This document shows, in pieces, positions 56,698 to 64,000 of a stretch of 64,000 bases of DNA. The first letter of the stretch is position 1. Every line of letters begins with the position of its first letter. The stretch comes from Mesorhizobium zhangyense (GTDB taxonomy: Bacteria > Pseudomonadota > Alphaproteobacteria > Rhizobiales > Rhizobiaceae): NCBI RefSeq assembly GCF_011045115.1, contig NZ_JAAKZG010000001.1, positions 372,001-436,000 of the forward strand, in the 5' to 3' direction. The notes below the pieces were generated by a model, which saw only the letters and a list, made by a program, of their open reading frames with translations, was not told the origin of the DNA and made no database searches. A program made the position numbers and the translations under genes.

Positions 56698-59619
56698 CTA
56701 CTCCGCCGCTTCAGCCTTCCGGCCCGGACGCCGCCCAAGCAGCTCCTTCAGGAACTGCCCCGTATAGCTGCGCGGTTCTTCGGCGATATCTTCCGGACGG
56801 CCTGAGGCAACCAATTCGCCGCCGCCGTCGCCGCCTTCAGGACCGAGGTCGAGAACCCAGTCGGAGGTTTTGATGACTTCGAGATTGTGCTCGATGACGA
56901 CGACCGTGTTGCCCTGGTCGACGAGCTCATGCAGCACTTCAAGAAGCTTTGCCACATCATGGAAATGCAGGCCGGTTGTCGGCTCATCCAGGATATAGAG
57001 CGTCTTGCCGGTTGCCTTGCGCGACAGTTCCTTGGCGAGCTTGATGCGCTGCGCTTCGCCGCCGGACAGCGTGTTGGCCTGCTGGCCGACATGGATGTAG
57101 CCGAGGCCGACCTTGGCCAGCGTTTCCAGCTTGTCGCGCACGCCAGGCACGGCGGCAAAGAACTCGACGCCTTCCTCGACCGTCATTTCCAGCACGTCGG
57201 CGATCGACTTGCCCTTGAAGGTGACGTCCAGCGTCTCGCGGTTGTAGCGCTTGCCGTGGCAGACGTCGCAGGTGACATAGACGTCGGGCAGGAAGTGCAT
57301 CTCGATTTTTATCACGCCGTCGCCCTGGCAGGCTTCGCAGCGACCGCCCTTGACGTTGAACGAGAAACGGCCGGGCGCATATCCGCGCGCCTTGGCTTCC
57401 GGCAGGCCGGCGAACCAGTCGCGGATCGGCGTGAAGGCGCCGGTATAGGTCGCCGGGTTCGAGCGCGGCGTGCGCCCGATCGGCGACTGATCGATGTCGA
57501 TGACCTTGTCGAGGAATTCCAGCCCCTCGATGCGATCATGATCGGCTGGATGCTCGCGCGAACCCATGATGCGGCGCGAGGCGGCCTTGAACAGCGTCTC
57601 GATGAGGAAAGTCGACTTGCCGCCGCCCGAAACGCCGGTGACAGCCGTGAAGGTGCCGAGCGGGATTTCGGCGGTGACGTTCTTCAGATTGTTGCCGCGC
57701 GCGCCGACAATCTTGATGCGCCGGCCCTTCTTCATCTCGCGGCGATGGCGCGGCATGGAGATTTCGAGCTCGCCGGTCAGATATTTGCCGGTGATCGAAT
57801 TGGGATTGGCCATGACTTCGGCCGGCGTGCCTTCCGCAATGACATTGCCACCATGGATGCCGGCGGCAGGGCCGATGTCGACGACATAGTCGGCCGTCAG
57901 GATCGCATCCTCGTCATGCTCGACGACGATGACCGTGTTGCCGAGGTCGCGCAGGTGCTTGAGCGTGTCGAGCAGGCGCGCATTGTCGCGCTGGTGTAGG
58001 CCGATCGACGGCTCGTCGAGCACATAGAGCACGCCGGTCAGGCCGGAGCCGATCTGCGAGGCCAGGCGAATGCGCTGGCTTTCGCCGCCCGACAGCGTGC
58101 CCGAATTGCGTGCCATGGTCAGATAGTCGAGGCCGACATCGTTGAGGAAGCGCAGGCGCTCGCGGATTTCCTTGAGGATGCGCACCGCGATCTCGTTCTG
58201 CTTGTCGTTGAGCGAGGCAGGCAAGTCCTCGAACCAGCCATTGGCCTTGCGGATCGACAGGGCCGTGACCTCACCGATGTGCTTGCCGGCGATCTTCACC
58301 GCCAGCGCTTCCGGCTTCAGGCGAAAGCCGTTGCAGACGGGGCAGGGCGTCGCCGACATGAAGCGCTCGATCTCCTCGCGCATCCAGGCCGATTCCGTCT
58401 CTTTCCAGCGGCGCTCGAGGTTCGGGATGACGCCTTCGAAAGTCTTCGTCGTCTTGTAGGACCGAAGCCCGTCATCATAGGTAAAGGCGATTTCGCGCTC
58501 GCCGGTGCCGCGCAGGATCGCTTCCTGCGCTTCCGCGGTCAGGTCCTTGAACTTGTCGCCGAGCTTGAAGCCATAGACCTTGCCCAGCGCTTCCAGCGTC
58601 TGCGAATAATAGGGCGATGTCGATTTCGCCCATGGGCTGACGGCGCCATCGCGCAACGAGACATTGTCGTCGGGCACAATCAGGGTTGCGTCGATGGCGC
58701 GCTGGTTGCCGAGGCCGTCGCAGGCCGGGCAGGCGCCGAAAGGATTGTTGAACGAGAACAGCCGCGGCTCGATCTCGGGAATGGTGAAGCCGGAAACCGG
58801 GCAGGCGAATTTTTCGGAGAACAGGATGCGCTCATGCGTCTCGTTCTTCGACTTGTTGACGGAATCCTCTCCCGTCTGGCTGGCGTCCAGCGGTTTGTCG
58901 GCGAATTCGGCGACGGCCAGTCCTTCGGCAAGCTTCAGCGCCGTCTCGATGGAATCGGCAAGCCGCGTCGCCAGATCGCCACGTACGACGACACGATCGA
59001 CCACGACGTCGATGTCGTGCTTGTACTTCTTGTCCAATGCCGGAACGTCGGCGATCTCGTAGAAAACGCCGTCGACCTTGACGCGCTGAAAGCCCTTCTT
59101 CAGGAGCTCGGCCAGTTCCTTGCGATACTCGCCCTTACGGCCGCGCACCATCGGCGCCATGATGAACAGGCGCGTGCCTTCGTCCAGCGCCAGCACACGG
59201 TCGACCATCTGGCTGACCGTCTGGCTCTCGATCGGCAGTCCGGTCGCCGGCGAATAGGGAACGCCGACGCGCGCGAACAGCAGGCGCATATAGTCGTAGA
59301 TTTCGGTGACGGTGCCGACCGTCGAGCGCGGATTGCGCGAGGTCGTCTTCTGCTCGATGGAAATAGCCGGCGAAAGCCCGTCGATCTGGTCAACATCCGG
59401 CTTCTGCATCATTTCGAGGAACTGGCGCGCATAGGCCGAAAGGCTCTCGACATAGCGGCGCTGGCCCTCGGCATAGATCGTGTCGAATGCCAGCGACGAC
59501 TTGCCCGAGCCGGAGAGGCCGGTCATGACGATCAGCGAATCCCGGGGAAGATCGAGATCGATGTTTTTCAGATTGTGTTCGCGCGCGCCGCGAATGGAAA
59601 GATATTTATGGTCGACCAT
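56698..59619 (-). CDS. uvrA: Excinuclease ABC subunit A
   Basis: UvrA recognises bulky DNA lesions and loads UvrB in nucleotide excision repair. The 973-residue product has two ABC modules: Walker [13 protein letters not shown] near residue 34 and [12 protein letters not shown] in the second half, with signatures [13 protein letters not shown] and [13 protein letters not shown]. The second zinc module (CEACQGDG ... CDVCHG) is complete. The first reads CPVSG ... CPAC, so one usual cysteine is serine. A LexA-type box lies 155 bases upstream. Confidence 0.97.
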   Translation of the reverse strand: MVDHKYLSIRGAREHNLKNIDLDLPRDSLIVMTGLSGSGKSSLAFDTIYAEGQRRYVESLSAYARQFLEMMQKPDVDQIDGLSPAISIEQKTTSRNPRSTVGTVTEIYDYMRLLFARVGVPYSPATGLPIESQTVSQMVDRVLALDEGTRLFIMAPMVRGRKGEYRKELAELLKKGFQRVKVDGVFYEIADVPALDKKYKHDIDVVVDRVVVRGDLATRLADSIETALKLAEGLAVAEFADKPLDASQTGEDSVNKSKNETHERILFSEKFACPVSGFTIPEIEPRLFSFNNPFGACPACDGLGNQRAIDATLIVPDDNVSLRDGAVSPWAKSTSPYYSQTLEALGKVYGFKLGDKFKDLTAEAQEAILRGTGEREIAFTYDDGLRSYKTTKTFEGVIPNLERRWKETESAWMREEIERFMSATPCPVCNGFRLKPEALAVKIAGKHIGEVTALSIRKANGWFEDLPASLNDKQNEIAVRILKEIRERLRFLNDVGLDYLTMARNSGTLSGGESQRIRLASQIGSGLTGVLYVLDEPSIGLHQRDNARLLDTLKHLRDLGNTVIVVEHDEDAILTADYVVDIGPAAGIHGGNVIAEGTPAEVMANPNSITGKYLTGELEISMPRHRREMKKGRRIKIVGARGNNLKNVTAEIPLGTFTAVTGVSGGGKSTFLIETLFKAASRRIMGSREHPADHDRIEGLEFLDKVIDIDQSPIGRTPRSNPATYTGAFTPIRDWFAGLPEAKARGYAPGRFSFNVKGGRCEACQGDGVIKIEMHFLPDVYVTCDVCHGKRYNRETLDVTFKGKSIADVLEMTVEEGVEFFAAVPGVRDKLETLAKVGLGYIHVGQQANTLSGGEAQRIKLAKELSRKATGKTLYILDEPTTGLHFHDVAKLLEVLHELVDQGNTVVVIEHNLEVIKTSDWVLDLGPEGGDGGGELVASGRPEDIAEEPRSYTGQFLKELLGRRPGRKAEAAE

Positions 59620-60445
59620 GCCGGGTCTGCCGCCTCGATCAGGAATTTGTCGGATTGGCTGGTTTGTCCGGCCAACCGGTCATGTAGGTATTTTTACCGC
59701 TCTGTCGAGGGACGCATCGCCCCTCGCTGTCAGCAGGGTTTAGCCGCCTTTGGCCGGGGGGAGCAAGCGGAAAGAACAAAGGCCGAACACGCTCCTGACA
59801 TATTGTGCATAAGTTGCAGGGCCAATGTTACATGCCGATCACATTTTTGCCGGCAAGGCTCCCCGCGGTTGACGTTGAAAAATCGAAGGAGCAGACTTCC
59901 TATGTCATCTGGAGCCGAGCATCCTTTGATGTTCTTCGCAGCCGGTAGGCGGTTTGCGAGACGCCGCAAACGAGCGAATAAGCGCTTCGGAAGACTTTGG
60001 AGAAACTGACACAGGAGCGAGGCATGACCCCACCTGATAGTTCCCAATGGCTCTGCGAATGCGCGGAGCCGCGCCAGGCATAAGTGCCGGGCTTGCCCGG
60101 CAGACTGTGACCTGCCGTCCCCAAAACGAAAATCAGAGACCACTAGTCGGATCGTTAGCTGAAGCCGCGTAGCATCCGAAAGTAAAGCCGGTAAAACACT
60201 CCCGGCAGTTGGCAAGAATGTCATCAAAGCCTCGACCGCTCTTGAATGAGCGGCGAGGCTGCTTTCGTGATCCGGGCCGACATCCCCTCGAAACGCCATT
60301 TGACGCCACAATAACAAATCTCCGCCGCCGTGCCGCCTCACGGCTAACCGCGATTTGCCGCAATCGCTGAGGAAATTGCGCCTACCAGTGCCGACGTCCT
60401 TTTTCATCAAGACAAGGCATCGCCCGGTTTCGCGAGGCCTTGAGT
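59620..60445. other. Long gap between uvrA and a phosphatase gene
   Basis: The 826 bases carry the uvrA SOS box near 59774. TGCCGGG-CTTG-CCCGGCA (60085-60102) is a 7-bp hairpin. A 35-codon Arg-rich frame (59902-60009) has GGAG about 8 bases upstream but no known family. A 300-codon minus-strand frame (59730-60632) has poor protein character and crosses the next gene, so it is not called. A decayed gene is possible. Confidence 0.45.
59774..59788 (-). promoter_or_regulatory. LexA-type SOS box upstream of uvrA
   Basis: GAAC-AAAGGCC-GAAC on the plus strand reads GTTC-N7-GTTC on the uvrA strand, the LexA consensus of alphaproteobacteria. It is 155 bases upstream of the uvrA ATG. Confidence 0.75.
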
Positions 60446-61036
60446 ATGATGGTGTTTGGGAAAAGATTGATGCCTGCGCGGGCAGGCGTCTGGATCTCAG
60501 TGGCTCTCGCAGTGCCGCTGCTGGCGCTCGGCGCGTTCCTTTGGGATCTGCAGCTTTCCGGAAACTTCCATACGGTCGTGCCCGGCGAACTCTATCGGGC
60601 GGCGCAGCCAACGCCTCGTCAACTCGAAGCATACGCCAACAAATACGGGGTGAAGTCCGTCATCAACCTCAGAGGTCCGCATGATGGCTTCGCCTGGTAC
60701 GAGGCCGAGAAGGCGGAAAACGCAAAACTTGGGATCAAGCAGATCGATTTTCGCGTCAGTTCGATCACGGAGATGGACAGCAAGCAGATCGCCAGGCTTG
60801 TTGCGATAATGCGCAAGGCCAGGAAGCCGCTGCTCGTTCACTGTCAGTCGGGCGCTGATCGCAGCGGGCTGGTATCGGCACTCTATCTGGCTGCGGTCGA
60901 TGGTGTGGATGTCAAAGAGGCCGCGCGCCAACTTTCGATCAGGTACGGGCATTTTTCGATGCCGTTCAGCCGGACCTACGCCATGGACCTGACTCTGCAA
61001 GCTTTTGGTGCCTTGTCTGGCCAGCCCAGCGGCTAG
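60446..61036 (+). CDS. Membrane-anchored tyrosine/dual-specificity phosphatase-like protein
   Basis: The 196-residue product has an N-terminal hydrophobic segment (VWISVALAVPLLALGAFLW, about residues 15-33) and a periplasmic-type phosphatase domain with ELYRAAQPTPRQL near residue 49 and the catalytic C(X)5R loop HCQSGADRSGLV. Such proteins act on phosphotyrosine, phosphoserine or phosphoinositides; the target is unknown. TTG at 60440 is an alternative start; ATG at 60446 suits the upstream GAGG. It lies between the SOS boxes of uvrA and ssb. Confidence 0.8.
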   Translation: MMVFGKRLMPARAGVWISVALAVPLLALGAFLWDLQLSGNFHTVVPGELYRAAQPTPRQLEAYANKYGVKSVINLRGPHDGFAWYEAEKAENAKLGIKQIDFRVSSITEMDSKQIARLVAIMRKARKPLLVHCQSGADRSGLVSALYLAAVDGVDVKEAARQLSIRYGHFSMPFSRTYAMDLTLQAFGALSGQPSG

Positions 61037-61118
61037 GATTTCGCGACAATCGAGACTTCCGGTCGAAAAAGACGAGGAATCTGATGGCAGCGCTTGAAAT
61101 ACAGCGAATTGCAGTTTA

Positions 61119-61133
61119 GAACAAAATAAGAAC
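61119..61133 (+). promoter_or_regulatory. LexA-type SOS box upstream of ssb
   Basis: GAAC-AAAATAA-GAAC lies 116 bases before the ssb ATG. It has the same repeat type and spacing as the uvrA box. Confidence 0.72.
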
Positions 61134-61249
61134 AAACAACTTGTGGACAGAGCCTGAATTTCATCCCCGTTGTGGCCGGGATGGTGTCTATGGGCTAAGG
61201 TGTGCCGGCGAATTTGCCGGTTTTGTTAGGATAAGCGCGGAGCGGTGTC

Positions 61250-61780
61250 ATGGCGGGTAGCGTCAATAAGGTCATTCTGGTTGGTAATCTCGGCGCGGAC
61301 CCGGAAATCAGGCGGTTGAACTCGGGCGAACCGGTCGTCAACATTCGTGTCGCCACTTCTGAAAGCTGGCGCGACAAGAATTCCGGCGAGCGCAAGGAAA
61401 AGACTGAGTGGCACAATATCGTCATCTTCAATGACAATCTCGCCAAGGTCGCTGAGCAGTATCTGAAGAAGGGCATGAAGGTCTATGTCGAGGGTCAGTT
61501 GCAGACCCGCAAATGGACGGACCAGACCGGAAACGAACGCTACACGACCGAGATCGTGCTGCAGAAGTTCCGTGGCGAGTTGCAGATGCTCGATGCGCGC
61601 GGGCAGGGCGGCGACGGCGGCCAGGTAAGCTATGGCGGCGGCGGTGGCCGCGGTTCGGATTTCGGCCAGTCCGGCCCGAACGATGACTTCAACCGTGGCG
61701 GTGGCGGCGGTGGTGGTGGAAACCGGGGCGGCGGCGGTGGCGGTTCGTCGCGCGATCTCGACGACGAAATCCCGTTCTGA
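61250..61780 (+). CDS. ssb: Single-stranded DNA-binding protein
   Basis: SSB coats single-stranded DNA in replication, recombination and repair. The 176-residue product has the OB fold ([50 protein letters not shown]), a Gly-rich linker with an Asp/Gly/Arg pattern, and the acidic tip DDEIPF that binds partner proteins. GGAG precedes the ATG. The upstream LexA-type box suggests SOS control. Confidence 0.97.
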   Translation: MAGSVNKVILVGNLGADPEIRRLNSGEPVVNIRVATSESWRDKNSGERKEKTEWHNIVIFNDNLAKVAEQYLKKGMKVYVEGQLQTRKWTDQTGNERYTTEIVLQKFRGELQMLDARGQGGDGGQVSYGGGGGRGSDFGQSGPNDDFNRGGGGGGGGNRGGGGGGSSRDLDDEIPF

Positions 61781-61787
61781 TTGATTT

Positions 61788-61816
61788 TTCGCGGGGGCGT
61801 CCGACGCTCCCGCGAA
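61788..61816 (+). terminator. Hairpin downstream of ssb
   Basis: TTCGCGGGGGCGT (61788-61800), loop CCG, ACGCTCCCGCGAA (61804-61816): 13 pairs with one wobble. The U-tract is weak (CTCATTTTC), so it is a probable but imperfect terminator. Confidence 0.65.
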
Positions 61817-61874
61817 CTCATTTTCTGTTCCGGCAGCCTCCGTCGATAGTCCTGCCGGCTGCCCCGAAAACCGA

Positions 61875-62507
61875 TCAGCCTACCGCCATCATGGCCTTGA
61901 TGCCATCGGCGACGAACTGGACGGCCAATGCCGCCAGGATCACGCCAAGAAGCCGTGTCAGTATCGAGCGTCCGGTCTGCCCGAGCAGGCCGTCGATGCG
62001 CTCTGCGAGGATGAAGACGAGGTAGGTGAGGGCGAGGCACAGGAAGATGATGCCCACCAGCGCTGCCTGCGCGGCCCAGCCCTGGAACGAGCCTGACAGC
62101 AGCACCGTCGCCGAGATGGCGCCGGGACCCGCGATAAGCGGGATCGCCAGCGGAAACGCCGCGATGTTGTGGATGTGATCCTTGGTGATTGCGACATCCG
62201 ATATTTTTTCCTTCCGATCCTGCCGCTTTTCAAAAACCATCTCGAAGGCAATGAAAAACAACAGAAAACCGCCGGCGACGCGGAAGGCCGGCAGGGTGAT
62301 GCCGAACACTGACAGGATCGATGCGCCGGCAATGGCAAACAACGCCATGACGCCGAAGCCGATGACGCTGGCGCGGATCGAAACCTGACTGCGCTGCGCG
62401 CGTGTCATGCCCCGCGTCACCGCCAGAAAGATAGGTGCCAGCCCCGGCGGGTCGATGGTGACCAGGAGCGTCACGAAGGCGTTGAAAACACTATCGAAAT
62501 TCGGCAT
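61875..62507 (-). CDS. MarC-family integral membrane protein
   Basis: The 210-residue product has about six membrane helices with the family's VTIDPPGLAPIFLAVTRGM near residue 16 and FPLAIPLIAGPGAISATVLL near 118. MarC-like proteins are putative transporters whose substrates are not firmly known. Length is normal. It converges on ssb. Confidence 0.9.
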   Translation of the reverse strand: MPNFDSVFNAFVTLLVTIDPPGLAPIFLAVTRGMTRAQRSQVSIRASVIGFGVMALFAIAGASILSVFGITLPAFRVAGGFLLFFIAFEMVFEKRQDRKEKISDVAITKDHIHNIAAFPLAIPLIAGPGAISATVLLSGSFQGWAAQAALVGIIFLCLALTYLVFILAERIDGLLGQTGRSILTRLLGVILAALAVQFVADGIKAMMAVG

Positions 62508-62583
62508 CCCGCGTCCTCCTGCGCGCAGGCTACATTGCCGGCTTTCCGCGCGCCAGTCCCCTCACGGCAAGATCAGGGCAAAG

Positions 62584-62605
62584 GCCTCCCGATTTCTTGG
62601 GAGGC
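62584..62605. other. Hairpin in the marC-gyrA gap
   Basis: GCCTCCC (62584-62590), an 8-nt loop, GGGAGGC (62599-62605), followed by ATATTTT on the plus strand. It sits in the 254-base divergent gap. It may be a weak terminator or a structured upstream element; no gene is seen here. Confidence 0.4.
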
Positions 62606-62697
62606 ATATTTTCGACATGGTGTCGCAGGATTGCCCGAATCGTCGGTATCCATTTGAATTTGTGACGAAAATCAGTTCTGGAAAAAAGCGCTCGGTA

Positions 62698-62725
62698 TTG
62701 GTGAAATCGGTATCGTTCCTATATA
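62698..62725 (+). promoter_or_regulatory. Candidate promoter of gyrA
   Basis: TTGGTG (62698-62703), 16 bases, TATATA (62720-62725) lies about 37 bases before the gyrA start. The -10 is strong, the -35 moderate. Confidence 0.55.
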
Positions 62726-62761
62726 AGAGGGCAGTGATTCTCCTAGTTTAAGTGATCCGAT

Positions 62762-64000
62762 TTGACCGACCAGAAATTACCGGGTGGACCCGGCGGCCCC
62801 TCCGATATCGAGCCTATCTCGATCATCGAGGAGATGCAGCGTTCCTATCTCGACTATGCGATGAGCGTCATCGTCAGTCGTGCGCTTCCGGACGTTCGCG
62901 ACGGGCTGAAGCCGGTTCACCGGCGTATCATGTTTGCCGCCCATGAGAGCGGCTACCACTGGAACCGCAAATATGTGAAGTCGGCGCGCCCGGTCGCCGA
63001 CGTCATGGGTAAATACCACCCCCACGGCGATGCTTCGATCTACGATGCCTTGGTTCGAATGGCGCAGGACTGGTCGCTGCGCGTGCCACTCATCGACGGG
63101 CAGGGCAATTTCGGTTCGATCGACGGCGATCCGCCTGCGGCGATGCGTTATACGGAATCGCGCCTGACCAAGGTCGCGCACGAGCTTCTGGAGGATATCG
63201 ACAAGGATACGGTTGATTTCCAGGAGACCTATGATGCGTCCGGCCGCGAGCCGCGCGTTCTGCCGGCGCGCTTCCCCAACCTTCTGGTCAACGGCTCCGG
63301 CGGTATCGCGGTCGGCATGGCGACCAATATTCCGCCGCACAATCTGAGCGAAGTCTGTAATGGCGCCATTGCGCTCATCGACAATCCGGCGATCGACCTG
63401 CCGGCGCTGATGGAAATCATTCCGGGTCCGGATTTCCCGACCGGCGGCATCGTTCTCGGCCGCTCTGGCATTTATAATGCCTATTCGACCGGGCGCGGCT
63501 CCATCGTCATGCGCGGCAAGGTCGCCATCGAGCAGATCCGCAACGACCGCGAAGCCATCATCATCACCGAAGTTCCCTATCAGGTGAACAAATCGACGAT
63601 GATCGAGAAGATGGCCGAGCTGGTGCGCGACAAGCGTATCGAGGGCATTTCCGATATTCGCGACGAGTCCGACCGGCAGGGTTACCGCGTCGTTATCGAA
63701 TTGAAGCGTGATGCGGTTGCCGACGTCATTCTCAACCAGCTCTACCGTTTCACGCCGCTGCAAACGTCTTTTGGCGCCAATGTGGTTGCGCTGAACGGCG
63801 GCAAGCCGGAAGTCCTCACGCTGATCGACATGCTGAAGGCGTTCGTTGCCTTCCGCGAAGACGTCATCAGCCGCAGGACGAAATTCCTGCTGCGCAAGGC
63901 GCGTGATCGCGCCCATGTCTTGGTCGGCCTGGCTATTGCCGTCGCCAATATCGACGAGGTCATCCGGGTGATCCGGCAGGCGCCCGATCCGCAGACGGCA
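62762..64000 (+). CDS. gyrA: DNA gyrase subunit A (5' part, runs off the window)
   Basis: GyrA is the DNA-cutting subunit of gyrase. The visible 413 codons begin TTG-ACC-GAC ([12 protein letters not shown]); an in-frame stop lies just upstream and the next ATG falls inside the conserved [14 protein letters not shown] block, so TTG is the likely start. Motifs seen are [19 protein letters not shown], the quinolone region [31 protein letters not shown] and the catalytic Tyr in RYTESR. The residue equivalent to E. coli Ser83 is Ala. The gene has no stop because the window ends. Confidence 0.96.
   Translation, partial: MTDQKLPGGPGGPSDIEPISIIEEMQRSYLDYAMSVIVSRALPDVRDGLKPVHRRIMFAAHESGYHWNRKYVKSARPVADVMGKYHPHGDASIYDALVRMAQDWSLRVPLIDGQGNFGSIDGDPPAAMRYTESRLTKVAHELLEDIDKDTVDFQETYDASGREPRVLPARFPNLLVNGSGGIAVGMATNIPPHNLSEVCNGAIALIDNPAIDLPALMEIIPGPDFPTGGIVLGRSGIYNAYSTGRGSIVMRGKVAIEQIRNDREAIIITEVPYQVNKSTMIEKMAELVRDKRIEGISDIRDESDRQGYRVVIELKRDAVADVILNQLYRFTPLQTSFGANVVALNGGKPEVLTLIDMLKAFVAFREDVISRRTKFLLRKARDRAHVLVGLAIAVANIDEVIRVIRQAPDPQTA

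Noticed and set aside
59902-60009. 35-codon Arg-rich plus-strand frame with GGAG upstream
   Set aside because: Too short and too biased to separate from chance; noted within the gap entry only.
59730-60632. 300-codon minus-strand frame
   Set aside because: Composition is erratic, it overlaps the phosphatase gene on the opposite strand, and no domain is visible.

Overview
The window looks like a chromosomal housekeeping region of an alphaproteobacterium of the order Rhizobiales, most likely a Mesorhizobium/Aminobacter-type Phyllobacteriaceae; the genus is an inference. The grounds are a GC-rich coding style, two identical tuf genes bracketing the rif-str region, adk directly after secY, no rpsD in the alpha operon, a gstI/glnII pair, sigma-54 promoters at glnII and glnB, GAAC-N7-GAAC LexA-type boxes, and an intergenic element with the two-palindrome layout of rhizobial RIME repeats.

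Layout. 1-14.6 kb: RIME-like repeat, tuf copy 1, a truncated globin, tRNA-Trp(CCA), secE-nusG, rplKA, a structured L10-type leader, rplJL, rpoB, rpoC and a strong terminator. 14.7-15.8 kb: a mostly non-coding stretch with an orphan plus-strand terminator and one small minus-strand gene of unknown function. 15.8-34.6 kb: the str, S10, spc and alpha operons (rpsL to rplQ, including fusA, tuf copy 2, secY, adk and rpoA), with internal promoters and terminator-like hairpins. 34.6-42.8 kb: a secreted ankyrin protein, a Do/DegQ-type protease, rarA, an Asp/Asn hydroxylase-like membrane protein, crcB, an RluC-type pseudouridine synthase, an EamA transporter and an ATP12 chaperone. 42.8-53.5 kb: nitrogen-assimilation genes (gstI, glnII, glnA, glnB) interleaved with a LysR/TauE divergent pair, a GGDEF-EAL protein, a methyltransferase and nnr. 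53.5-64 kb: a small membrane-anchored peptide, a divergent SDR/TetR pair with two matching operators, a DUF72 protein, a GNAT, uvrA, a membrane-anchored phosphatase, ssb, marC and the 5' part of gyrA, which runs off the window.

How the parts work together. The first 34.6 kb supplies translation, transcription and protein export, with control apparently through leaders, intercistronic hairpins and a few internal promoters. The glutamine-synthetase cluster combines both GS isozymes, the PII sensor and the GSII translational inhibitor. uvrA and ssb each carry a LexA-type box and probably belong to the SOS regulon.

No CRISPR array, prophage, insertion sequence or defence island is visible. The most interesting signals are regulatory: two hairpins with compensatory base changes downstream of rplKA and of rplJL, terminator-like hairpins inside the spc and alpha operons, a candidate sRNA downstream of rpoC, a 25-bp palindrome upstream of glnB, and paired TetR operators. 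All sequence comparisons here were made by eye.
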